DNA of 64,000 bases from Polaromonas sp. A23 (GTDB lineage Bacteria; Pseudomonadota; Gammaproteobacteria; Burkholderiales; Burkholderiaceae_C): contig NZ_MUNO01000024.1 of assembly GCF_002001015.1 (NCBI RefSeq), forward strand, positions 1 to 64,000, written 5' to 3'. The notes beneath the pieces were generated by a model that did no database searches, was not told where the DNA came from, and saw only the letters and a program-made list of their open reading frames with translations. The position numbers and the translations under genes are program-made. Of the stretch, positions 28,006 through 35,590 are shown one piece after another. Position 1 is the first letter of the stretch; each line of letters opens with the position of its first letter.

Positions 28006-28347
28006 TCAGCAGGTTGCGCAGGAAGCAGCGTCGGCCACTTCGCAGGCCTCACCCTGACAGCAGTGCTTGGTCATGTAGTTCATGAGCTCCACCATGTGCT
28101 CAAAGTTGGCGCGGTAAATCAGGTTGCGGCCGCGTGGCTCGCTGCTGACGAGGCCGGAGTGCGCCAGCTCCTTCAGGTGAAAAGACAGCGCACTGGGCGC
28201 CACTTCCAGTTGCTCGGCAATGGTGCCCGGGGTCAGGCCGTCCGGGCCGGCAACCACCAGTGCGCGGAAGGTGCGCAGGCGCTGCGCCTGGGCCAGTGCG
28301 GCCAGCGCCTTGACGGCGGCGGCTTCATCGAGGGATTTTATTTTCAT
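28006..28347 (-). CDS. arsR: ArsR-family As(III)-responsive repressor
   Basis: A 113-aa winged-helix repressor. The DNA-binding helix segment is LEVAPSALSFHLKELAHSGL. The C-terminus carries a metalloid site HCCQGEAC with Cys96, Cys97 and Cys102, the same spacing as the arsenite site of the Acidithiobacillus ferrooxidans ArsR (Cys95, 96, 102), plus Cys110 and Cys113. It is divergent from the Grx-type arsC, with a palindromic operator between them, so it should repress both arms and release on As(III). Confidence 0.92.
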   Translation of the reverse strand: MKIKSLDEAAAVKALAALAQAQRLRTFRALVVAGPDGLTPGTIAEQLEVAPSALSFHLKELAHSGLVSSEPRGRNLIYRANFEHMVELMNYMTKHCCQGEACEVADAASCATC

Positions 28348-28367
28348 AATTCAAATATAATTGAATT
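28348..28367. promoter_or_regulatory. ArsR operator palindrome
   Basis: AATTCAA (28348-28354) and TTGAATT (28361-28367) form a perfect 7+7 palindrome with 6 nt between, adjacent to the arsR start. ATTCAA/TTGAAT half-sites fit known ArsR operators. A further TCGAATTGAA follows. It lies between divergent arsR and arsC and can serve both. Confidence 0.75.
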
Positions 28368-28402
28368 ATCGAATTGAAGCAATCGAACAAGGAGAAATGC
28401 GC

Positions 28403-28834
28403 ATGGCCGACATCACGATTTATCACAACCCACAGTGTGGAACCTCCCGCAACACCCTGGCGCTGATCCGCAACAGCGGCGCCGAGCCCGAAGTCATTGA
28501 GTACTTGAAGACACCCCCCAGCAGTGAAACGCTGAAGCAGCTCGCGGCACAGACGGGTGAGCCGGTGCGGGCGTTGATGCGCAGCAAGGAAAAGCTGTAT
28601 GCCGAACTCCAGCTCGACAATCCGGCCCTCAGCGACGAACAACTGCTGGACGCCATGCTCGCCCACCCCATTCTGATTAACCGGCCGATCGTCGTGACGC
28701 CGCTGGGCACGCGCCTGTGCCGTCCCTCTGAAGCGGTGCTGGACATCCTGCCTGCGCCGCAGCGGGGCGCTTTCACCAAGGAAGACGGCGAGCAAGTCAT
28801 CAATGACAAGGGAGAACGTGTTGCCGGCGCTTGA
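28403..28834 (+). CDS. arsC: arsenate reductase, glutaredoxin-dependent (ArsC/Spx fold)
   Basis: A 143-aa ArsC of the plasmid R773/E. coli type. The active site is [11 protein letters not shown] (His8, Cys12), with [10 protein letters not shown] and [17 protein letters not shown] providing the other conserved arginines. ATG 28403 is preferred over ATG 28397 because AAGGAGA then stands 8 nt upstream. It overlaps arsH by 32 nt, so the two are co-translated. Confidence 0.93.
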   Translation: MADITIYHNPQCGTSRNTLALIRNSGAEPEVIEYLKTPPSSETLKQLAAQTGEPVRALMRSKEKLYAELQLDNPALSDEQLLDAMLAHPILINRPIVVTPLGTRLCRPSEAVLDILPAPQRGAFTKEDGEQVINDKGERVAGA

Positions 28835-29540
28835 AGATCTTCCCAACGTAGACAAAGCCCTGTTTGCGCCGCCATCAAGCAGCGCACTGCAGGCCTTTCG
28901 CCCTTCGGCGCATGCGCCGCGCATTCTGCTTCTGTATGGTTCGGTGCGCGAGCGTTCCTACAGTCGCCTGCTCAGTGAAGAAGCCGCGCGCCTGTTGCAG
29001 GCCATGGGCGCGGAAACGCGCACCTTCAACCCGAGCGGCCTGCCGTTGCCCGACGACGCACCCGACAGCCACCCCAAGGTGCAGGAGCTGCGGCAACTTG
29101 CGCAGTGGGCCGAAGGCATGGTCTGGACCTCGCCCGAACGCCACGGCGCCATGACCGGCATCATGAAGTCGCAGATCGACTGGATCCCGCTGGCGCAGGG
29201 CGCGGTGCGGCCGACGCAGGGCAAAACTCTCGCGGTGATGCAGGTCAGCGGCGGCTCGCAGTCTTTCAACGCCGTCAGCCAGTTGCGCGTGCTGGGTCGC
29301 TGGATGCGCATGCTGACCATTCCCAACCAGTCATCGGTGGCCAAGGCCTTCCTGGAGTTCGACGAGGCAGGGCGCATGAAACCCTCGGCGTATTACGACC
29401 GCGTGGTGGACGTGATGGAAGAACTCGTAAAGTTCACGCTGCTCACGCGTGACGTGGCGCCTTACCTGGTGGACAGGTACAGCGAGCGCAAGGAGAGTGC
29501 GGAAGCGCTGGCGAAAAGGGTGAACCAGCGAGGTTTGTGA
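28803..29540 (+). CDS. arsH: ArsH NADPH-dependent FMN reductase / organoarsenical oxidase
   Basis: A 245-aa flavodoxin-like protein. The FMN phosphate loop is [15 protein letters not shown]. Also visible are the ArsH-typical [21 protein letters not shown] and [16 protein letters not shown]. ArsH oxidises trivalent methyl- or aromatic arsenicals to the less toxic pentavalent forms. It ends the plus-strand ars arm. A decayed second copy of its 3' end is at 30236-30472. Confidence 0.94.
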   Translation: MTRENVLPALEDLPNVDKALFAPPSSSALQAFRPSAHAPRILLLYGSVRERSYSRLLSEEAARLLQAMGAETRTFNPSGLPLPDDAPDSHPKVQELRQLAQWAEGMVWTSPERHGAMTGIMKSQIDWIPLAQGAVRPTQGKTLAVMQVSGGSQSFNAVSQLRVLGRWMRMLTIPNQSSVAKAFLEFDEAGRMKPSAYYDRVVDVMEELVKFTLLTRDVAPYLVDRYSERKESAEALAKRVNQRGL

Positions 29541-29545
29541 GGTTT

Positions 29546-29610
29546 ATAAGCCAAATCGGCCATTAGCCCTTTAGGTGCGGGCGCAAGCAGCTATTGAATT
29601 GGTAGCGCGT
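29546..29610 (+). repeat. dispersed AGCTAT-type short repeat, copy C
   Basis: It starts five bases after the arsH stop: CCAAATCGGCCATTAGCCC, then GTGCGGGCGCAAGCAGCTAT, then ATAGC-like GGTAGCGCG. Copy D sits at the same offset from the arsH remnant. Confidence 0.65.
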
Positions 29611-29629
29611 GGTCGAGCGGACTTAGATC

Positions 29630-30007
29630 TCAGTCAAATACATACTCCACCTCACCCAACCAGCGCTTTTCGATGAGCGTGAGATTGGCCCGCTTTCCAA
29701 CCTGTACCCGGTGACCTACAGAGCTGCGAAAAGCGGTTCCCTGAACTTCTTCCAGCCATCTGTCTGCTGTCTCGTCGGGGAAGTCCAAATCGAGATCTTC
29801 AGCGGCGTCAATTCCGCTTTCATATCCTTTGGCATAAGCGAGCAGAAGTGACATGGTGCAGCGATGGTGGCCTGGAACGCAGTAAAAAACACCAAAAGCC
29901 CTGTCGTAAACAAACGGACGACTCAGATCGGCAAGGTGGAACGGCTTCGGTTCAGAGGCGCCGGCTTCCTTGAGTGTCTCCAATTGTTGAGAGGTCAAAC
30001 TGCGCAT
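29630..30007 (-). CDS. hypothetical protein
   Basis: A 125-aa acidic soluble protein with no family I recognise. It contains ESGIDAAEDLDLDFPDETAD in the middle and ends in KRWLGEVEYVFD. No signal peptide or TM helix is seen. It lies alone between arsH and gene debris, facing arsH. Composition looks like a real protein, but support is limited to the open frame. Confidence 0.45.
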   Translation of the reverse strand: MRSLTSQQLETLKEAGASEPKPFHLADLSRPFVYDRAFGVFYCVPGHHRCTMSLLLAYAKGYESGIDAAEDLDLDFPDETADRWLEEVQGTAFRSSVGHRVQVGKRANLTLIEKRWLGEVEYVFD

Positions 30008-30235
30008 GTTTGTCTGGTTCAGGCTGCAGCCTGGTACTTCAAATCAGGCCGGGAATGGCGCTTGTGGTTCATGGCTTTTATCTTTCACACGTCGACATAT
30101 TCAGACGCCGGGCGTGCGGATGTCGGGGACGTTGGGGACGATGCGTTCGATTTCATGCTAGTCCGCTTTCGTGGCGCTTGCATCGGTTATGAATGAGGGT
30201 GTAAATAAATCACACCAAAATTGGTAGTGTGGCGA

Positions 30236-30472
30236 CATCAACCAGTTGCGCGTACTGACGATGCTCAACCAATCGCCAGTGGTCAAGGCGTTTGTGTAGC
30301 TCGATGCGGCGGGTGTGTGGAACTTTCTTCGTATTGCGGCCACGTGGTGGCGCGATGGAAGAGATCGTTAAGTTCACACTGACCAAGCGCGACGTCGCGT
30401 CTTACATGATTGGGCCGGTACGGCGAGCGCAAGAAGGCGCTGGCCAAGTCGGTGAATCAGTGGGGTCTCTGA
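30236..30472 (+). pseudogene. arsH: decayed duplicate of the arsH 3' end
   Basis: The DNA aligns with the last third of arsH: CAACCAGTTGCGCGTACTGA matches the QLRVLG region, TCAACCAATCGCCAGTGGTC the IPNQSSV region, then GAAGAGATCGTTAAGTTCAC (EELVKFT) and GGTGAATCAGTGGGGTCTCT-GA (VNQRGL-stop). There are several small deletions and in-frame stops (e.g. GTGTAG near 30293), and no 5' part. It is followed by a repeat copy as the intact gene is. Confidence 0.75.
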
Positions 30473-30483
30473 GTTTTATGAAT

Positions 30484-30545
30484 TAAATCCGCATCTGGCC
30501 CTTCAGGGGTAGGCAGAAACAGCTATTTAATTTATAGCGGATTGC
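30484..30545 (+). repeat. dispersed AGCTAT-type short repeat, copy D
   Basis: TAAATCCGCATCTGGCCC, then GCAGAAACAGCTATTTAATT and TATAGCGGATTG follow the arsH remnant at the same distance as copy C follows arsH. This supports duplication of gene end plus repeat as one unit. Confidence 0.6.
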
Positions 30546-30615
30546 CTTGTGCCTTTGCCGGATGGACCTGTCGCTATAGTGACGAGTAGCGATATATGTC
30601 CTTATCCGAGCAGTC

Positions 30616-30906
30616 TTGAACTGTTTTGAAGACTACCAAGATGTGGACTTCCAGAACGATCCGTTAAAGGTGTATGAGGCGCGCTCCGCGCTATTACACG
30701 GCGAATGGTCTCCCCGGGATAAAAGCATGCAAGAGATCGCAGCAATAGTTGAGATGCTCTGTTCCTTATGTGTTCTGTGCATGTGCGAACTGATGCAAAG
30801 AGTGGTCCGTAAAGATGGAAATGTTCTGTCGGCGGAGTGGGACAATTTAATGAAAACTATGTCAAAGGATGGTCCTGCGTTTGTCGAAAGCTATGGATAT
30901 TCGTGA
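30616..30906 (+). pseudogene. probable C-terminal fragment of a HEPN-like (ApeA-type) protein
   Basis: A 96-codon open frame with no good start (TTG 30616; in-frame TGA ~40 nt upstream). It contains YEARSALLHGEW, the R-x4-H type motif of HEPN ribonuclease-like helical domains, followed by a hydrophobic helix EMLCSLCVLCMCELMQ. HEPN C-termini of abortive-infection proteins look like this. It may be a remnant left by deletion, or a short gene with a TTG start. Confidence 0.4.
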
Positions 30907-30970
30907 TTCAAATATAAAACACGAAACCCATGGGCAGTACCATTCAAAGCCAACCCGTGGAGTGAACGCA

Positions 30971-31480
30971 ATGGCTAAAAGTACATCAGAGACACCGAGG
31001 GCGGCCGCAAAAAAAGTCAGCGCCAAGGTAGCCAAACCGGGCAAGACGGCGCCGAAGGTGCAGCCGCCCCAGGCTGCCAAGCCGGTTCTTCTTTCAGGCG
31101 GCAATCCGCAGATCGCAAAGGGCTACGGCGACGCCCCCGTGCAGGCCTACATCGCGGCCATGCCGGGCTGGAAAAGCGAGCTCGGGCGCCGCCTCGATGC
31201 GCTCATTGTTCGCACCGTGCCAGGTGTGCGCAAGGCCGTCAAATGGAACTCGCCGGTTTACGGTGTCGCAGACGAGGGCTGGTTCCTCAGCATCCATGTC
31301 TTCACGAAGTACGTCAAAGTAGCTTTCTTCCGCGGCACGTTGCTACGACCTGTACCGCCCGGGGAGTCCAAGCAAAAGGAAGTGCGCTATCTCGACATCC
31401 ACGAGGACGACCTGTTCGACGAAGCTCAGCTTTCCGACTGGGTAAAGCAGGCAAGCCAATTGCCCGGCGAACGAATGTGA
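30971..31480 (+). CDS. DUF1801 domain-containing protein
   Basis: A 169-aa protein: a Lys/Ala-rich basic N-terminus of ~45 residues followed by a DUF1801 (YdhG/YdeI-like) domain with RTVPGVRKAVKWNSPVYGV and VKVAFFRGTLL. The ATG 30971 has GGAG 8 nt upstream. The fold resembles a small ligand-binding domain of unknown role. A second DUF1801 gene follows, so the two may be a diverged tandem pair. Confidence 0.8.
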   Translation: MAKSTSETPRAAAKKVSAKVAKPGKTAPKVQPPQAAKPVLLSGGNPQIAKGYGDAPVQAYIAAMPGWKSELGRRLDALIVRTVPGVRKAVKWNSPVYGVADEGWFLSIHVFTKYVKVAFFRGTLLRPVPPGESKQKEVRYLDIHEDDLFDEAQLSDWVKQASQLPGERM

Positions 31481-31554
31481 GCGGACCCCGGTCATCTCCC
31501 TTCGCAAGTGCGAAAGGGCGAACAACAACAACCATGAGAAATGGAGCAACAGGC

Positions 31555-31962
31555 ATGAGCAAAAGCAAGAGCAGCTCAACGGAAGAAAAAGACGGAGCCT
31601 CTGCCTCCCAGCTGATAGACGCAAAAATCAGCGAACTGGGTGACTGGCGGGGCGAGACGCTGGCCCGGGTCCGGACGCTCGTCAAGCAGGCCATCCCCGA
31701 CGTCGTTGAGGAGTGGAAGTGGAGCGTTCCGGTCTGGTCTCACGCTGGAATCATCTGCACCGGGGAGACGTACAAGAAAGCCGTGAAACTGACCTTTCCC
31801 AAGGGCGCATCGCTGGAGGATCCTTCAGGCCTGTTCAATTCCAGCCTCGAAGGCAACACCAGGCGCGCCATCGATTTCCACGAAGGTGACAAGATTGATG
31901 AAAAGGCGTTGAAGACGCTCATACGCGCCGCCGCCGCGCTGAACAGCTCATCGGCCCGGTAG
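31555..31962 (+). CDS. DUF1801 domain-containing protein (second, diverged copy)
   Basis: A 135-aa protein with a short Ser/Lys-rich N-terminus and a DUF1801 domain: QAIPDVVEEWKWSVPVWSHA and KKAVKLTFPKGASLEDP. The ATG 31555 is preceded by GGAGCAACAGGC; ATG 31534 is an alternative start. It lies 74 nt after the first DUF1801 gene. No specific function is established for the family. Confidence 0.8.
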   Translation: MSKSKSSSTEEKDGASASQLIDAKISELGDWRGETLARVRTLVKQAIPDVVEEWKWSVPVWSHAGIICTGETYKKAVKLTFPKGASLEDPSGLFNSSLEGNTRRAIDFHEGDKIDEKALKTLIRAAAALNSSSAR

Positions 31963-31976
31963 CCGAGTCGGAAGAC

Positions 31977-32399
31977 TCAGGCGTCCTTACGCAGCCGGGC
32001 AGGCTGCGTTCCTGGGCGCACAACTTCTTTACGAAGCAGCAGCGCAGTGGGGATGAAGGTCAACCATGGCGTGACATAGAAGACCGAGAGATACCAGTAC
32101 TTGTACAAAAAGCTCGGGCCATGGCCAAGGTACACGCCGCAATACAACGCGTCGAGTACGGCAAACGGAATGGTGTAGTAAGTGGAGATCCAGAAGGCAC
32201 GGCTAAGTCTGGTTTCGACTCTTCCACGCTGAAGCACGAAGATCGCAGCCAGTGAAATGGCGACTGACAAAAGGATAGCGCCAACAGCCTGCCCGACCGG
32301 CGAGTACTGCTGGTAGTAGGAAGGCAGGCCGGCAAGCCAGAACGCAGCCCAGGCACACACCGCCTGCAGGAAAAGATGAAGGTGCTTGCGCAGGTTCAT
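31977..32399 (-). CDS. small integral membrane protein, function unknown
   Basis: A 140-aa protein with four likely TM helices (residues ~10-27, 35-56, 68-90, 100-122) and a basic C-terminus (RPGTQPARLRKDA). I do not recognise a family. It is convergent with the DUF1801 gene, 14 bp apart. Confidence 0.6.
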   Translation of the reverse strand: MNLRKHLHLFLQAVCAWAAFWLAGLPSYYQQYSPVGQAVGAILLSVAISLAAIFVLQRGRVETRLSRAFWISTYYTIPFAVLDALYCGVYLGHGPSFLYKYWYLSVFYVTPWLTFIPTALLLRKEVVRPGTQPARLRKDA

Positions 32400-32719
32400 G
32401 GTCAGGGGTGCCTGAGTTGACTCAGGTTGCCCAAACTGTGGCGCTGCATGCTACCGACGCGAGAGAGGCGGCTGTTCAAACGTTGTTCCGGAAGGGCGAG
32501 GGTGATGAGCATGAGTGGAGTGTGCAGCAACGCGGTGAGCTTCCATGGCGTCCCACTTTAATCTGTCCCCCCTAAAAATGCGAAAAGGTGTGAGGTGGCC
32601 GGATGACATAGCGTCGGTCGATCGAAAAACACTTTTTGTCACATTCGCTCGCGTTGCGTTCAGGCCACGATCTGAGTTTTCCCCAACAATTTGACGCCTT
32701 TCATGTGGAGAATGGTCTT
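32400..32719. other. intergenic region with possible mobile-element debris
   Basis: I see no convincing gene in these 320 bp. On the minus strand the stretch around 32527-32576 reads GGGGGGACAGATTAAAGTGG, resembling sequence seen flanking degraded insertion elements in Burkholderiales, but this is memory-based and weak. Confidence 0.25.
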
Positions 32720-32950
32720 GTGACTATTCGAACCATGCGTCTTACGCCTATCAGCACCTTTGTCCTCGCCGTCCTGCTGGGCGCTTTGCTCTGGGCGGTG
32801 GCTCCAGTCGCTATGGGGCGCCCCCTCATGCTCTGGGAAGGGGTTGTTGTTGCTGTCGCGATCTTTGCACTTTTGGAGTTGTGGCGACGGCACCGGCTCT
32901 GGCGAGAGCGTGAGCAAACCGAAAGCTTGCGCGACTCGGCTCTCTGGTGA
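32720..32950 (+). CDS. small membrane protein, function unknown
   Basis: A 76-aa protein with two TM helices (around residues 11-26 and 34-48) and a charged tail RRHRLWREREQTESL. GTG 32720 is chosen because GGAG (32707-32710) lies 9 nt upstream; ATG 32735 is the alternative. No family recognised. Confidence 0.45.
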   Translation: MTIRTMRLTPISTFVLAVLLGALLWAVAPVAMGRPLMLWEGVVVAVAIFALLELWRRHRLWREREQTESLRDSALW

Positions 32951-33033
32951 CGCTCTGCCGGCGAACGAGGGTTGCAAAGATACTTTCCTTTTGGGCCGAA
33001 CGTGAATGCACCATACGTTAATGGGGGGCTTTT

Positions 33034-35346
33034 CTACGGCTTCGGCAATGGTGTTGTCACAGGACAAACGCCGAAGTGATGCAGTACGTTACGCACCAGT
33101 GCATCCATATGTGGGTCAACTGCCAGCACCCAGCTTGCGCCGACCGCTCCGGCATTGAACACCCGGCCACCTTGGGGCCGCTCCCAATAGATCATCTCGG
33201 CTGACAACCCATCCAGCGAAGCTGTCGATCCTTCGAAGTAGTCCATGTAGGCGTCCATGGGACCCGGCACCGGTCGCATACCCTGGGCAATGACCTGGAT
33301 GCCGTCCTGTGTGGCAGGAAGCACTGCATCTGGGGGAATGTGCCGGGTCATTTTGGAAATGCTTGCCATGGTTAGATCCCACTCATGACCCACGGCGCGG
33401 GGGAGAGACCCGCCAGGCCCATGCCCAAACGAGGCGCCGGCGGTCAAGCTGGTTTCAAATGGCTCATGAAAAAGGAAGTGCTTTGCGTCCTTTACCCTGT
33501 AGGTGCCGAAGTCCTCTGCGCTGGCAAAGCCCCAGCCAGCCGACTCAAGTCCGATGACATTGGAGCAGGTGCGGTCGTTAAAGCGCCACAGCCCACCGCG
33601 CTTGCCGTCCTGACTGTGGTACTGCTCACCGTGAATCCCACCGGGGGCTGCGTGCTTTTCACCGGGCCCTTCGCCGGGATGCTGCGGTGTGTTTGTCTTG
33701 CGTTGCTCCATCACGGTGCCGTCGGCGTTGAAACTGACTCGCCAGTACATCGTGTTTCCCGAAAGGACAATCGCCGTGCCGCCTTTGGCAAGGTAGTCGT
33801 CAAGGCCCTGGTAAGCCGGTGCCGACCAATACTCGCTGTGCCCGTTGACGATGACAGTGCGGTAGGCGGTAAGCAAGTCAGGATCGCGGTGCAAATCCAG
33901 GTCGGTGATAACGTCATAGTCGTAGCCGTGACTGTCCAGCCATACGTGCAAATGGCGCTCAAGACGGCTCCACTGACTGAAGCCACTTCCATCCGGGGCG
34001 TACAGCGCCGTGGGCGAAGCATTGGGCCAGGGCATGCGCAGCCCGGCGTAATACGTTGGCTGTCCGCCGCTATGCGCTGTGTAGGTGTTGTAGGTGGGAG
34101 CCTCGGGGTGGCTGTTGGGAAGGCCCACGCCGCGCCGCGGCCAGGTCGCTGGCGCCGACCGGTTTTTTGCGAATGGAGATGAACTGTAGGCCAGCCAAGT
34201 GTTGGTAGCGCACAGCACCATGCATGGTGCAGCAGAGCGCTCCGATGACCGCTTGACGATAAAGGTAACGTCATTGCGCATGCGGTCGCCGTCCAGCTCG
34301 AAATCGAAACGACCCACATAGATCCCAGGCTTGGCGTCACTGGGGATGGCGACACGATGGGTTTCGGTCCAGCGGCAATCGACAAGGTCGTCGCTGGCCA
34401 GCCGTAACCCGTGGCCGCGGCTCGGATCGTCGCTGGGTTCGTAGGCGCCGGTTCGGCCGGTGAAACGGTTCACTTTGGCGGGATTGAAAGCCGGACCGAC
34501 GATCATCCAGGTGGCGTGATTAATGATGCGGCCTTTCCGGCCGTACTGGCTCACATCGCAGATACAGTCTCCATTTTCTTCAGACAGAGGCCAACATGCC
34601 AACACGTTGTTACCCGTTGCGGCGTGCAACCCTGACTCGGAATAGCGCTGCCGGATCGCTGCATCATTCAGACGTTCTGCATACAGGACTGGCATGGTGA
34701 GATCGGCATCAAGAAAATGCTCAGCGGAACCGTGTATCGCACAGGCACCCAGTCGCAGAGGCGATCGTCCCGGCAAGCAGGATACCGGGCCACGCCCGAC
34801 GGCCGCATTTTGGCCGTTGACCCAAAGCGTCAACGCACCCCGGTCAAAGGTGGCGACGACATGAGTCCACTGCATTTCCACCAGCCTCGGCCCAGTCAGC
34901 AGGCAGGCAGGCTCGTATTCACCACCTGAACCGCAATAGAACTCGATACCGCCGTCACGTGCGATGGAAAGCTGGAAGCCGCATTGGTGTGGCCAGTCAA
35001 ATTGACTAATGACACTCTGACGCTTTTCAAAACTCCAGGGTTTGATCCAGCATTCCAGTGTCAATGCATCAAGTACCACGTCGGAGGGCAACCCCTGATC
35101 AACCGCCACATACGAGCCTGGATGAATGGCCTGGACTACCGGCGATGAACATTCCAGGGTGTGGATAACGATATCGCTTGAGAAATTGTCAACGTCGGGT
35201 CCCAGTTGACAGAGCGAGAATCGATACGGGACGGTGCTGCTGACGTGAAAACCAATGCTGTCACCGGCAGCAATACTGATGCGGCTTGAATAGGCGTGCA
35301 ACCCAGGCAGCTCGATCGCCCGGTGCGGGGGAATAGGAGATTTCAT
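33034..35346 (-). CDS. N,N-dimethylformamidase-type large subunit (LamG + DMFase domain)
   Basis: A 770-aa protein started at ATG 35346. A LamG/concanavalin-like domain occupies about residues 90-265 (LTLECWIKPW, WTHVVATFDRGALTLWVNG). The C-terminal two-thirds match the dimethylformamidase beta subunit family (MPWPNASPTAL, VNGHSEYWSAPAYQGLDDYL, GGTAIVLSGNTMYWRV). NGHSEYW with His503 and Glu505 resembles the His/Glu region around the mononuclear iron of bacterial DMFases. The small subunit gene is not seen. Neighbours suggest a catabolic operon; the true amide substrate is unknown. Confidence 0.75.
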   Translation of the reverse strand: MKSPIPPHRAIELPGLHAYSSRISIAAGDSIGFHVSSTVPYRFSLCQLGPDVDNFSSDIVIHTLECSSPVVQAIHPGSYVAVDQGLPSDVVLDALTLECWIKPWSFEKRQSVISQFDWPHQCGFQLSIARDGGIEFYCGSGGEYEPACLLTGPRLVEMQWTHVVATFDRGALTLWVNGQNAAVGRGPVSCLPGRSPLRLGACAIHGSAEHFLDADLTMPVLYAERLNDAAIRQRYSESGLHAATGNNVLACWPLSEENGDCICDVSQYGRKGRIINHATWMIVGPAFNPAKVNRFTGRTGAYEPSDDPSRGHGLRLASDDLVDCRWTETHRVAIPSDAKPGIYVGRFDFELDGDRMRNDVTFIVKRSSERSAAPCMVLCATNTWLAYSSSPFAKNRSAPATWPRRGVGLPNSHPEAPTYNTYTAHSGGQPTYYAGLRMPWPNASPTALYAPDGSGFSQWSRLERHLHVWLDSHGYDYDVITDLDLHRDPDLLTAYRTVIVNGHSEYWSAPAYQGLDDYLAKGGTAIVLSGNTMYWRVSFNADGTVMEQRKTNTPQHPGEGPGEKHAAPGGIHGEQYHSQDGKRGGLWRFNDRTCSNVIGLESAGWGFASAEDFGTYRVKDAKHFLFHEPFETSLTAGASFGHGPGGSLPRAVGHEWDLTMASISKMTRHIPPDAVLPATQDGIQVIAQGMRPVPGPMDAYMDYFEGSTASLDGLSAEMIYWERPQGGRVFNAGAVGASWVLAVDPHMDALVRNVLHHFGVCPVTTPLPKP

Positions 35347-35353
35347 CTGACCA

Positions 35354-35590
35354 TCACAGCTCAAGCAATCGTTCAGCCGTGCGAGCGGCACCATCCAACG
35401 CCTGTGCGTAGCTCAGCGTACGCCACCCACCTTCCGACTTGCGCTCGGCGATGAAGACCCGATCCGGGTACTGGGCAGCCCATATTTCCAGCCAATCCAC
35501 CATCGTTCTTTGGTAGTCGCCGAGCGGCTGGTTGTCGCCAAAGATCAGCGTGCCGTCCGCACGGCGTTCCAGCGATATTCCGAGTTTCAA
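35354..35590 (-). pseudogene. N-terminal stump of an acyl-/feruloyl-CoA synthetase-like AMP ligase
   Basis: The 78 codons read like the first part of an AMP-dependent CoA ligase of the feruloyl-CoA synthase type: YQRTMVDWLEIWAAQYPDRV then GGWRTLSYAQALDGAART. Full enzymes run to ~600 aa, so everything from the P-loop onward is absent; a stop falls 7 nt before the DMFase-like start. It overlaps the aminotransferase stop by 4 nt. Probably the result of a deletion that joined the operon to the DMFase gene. Confidence 0.6.

Noticed and set aside
32527..32576. Insertion sequence end near GGGGGGACAGATTAAAG
   Set aside because: No transposase, inverted ends or target duplication visible; resemblance is from memory only.
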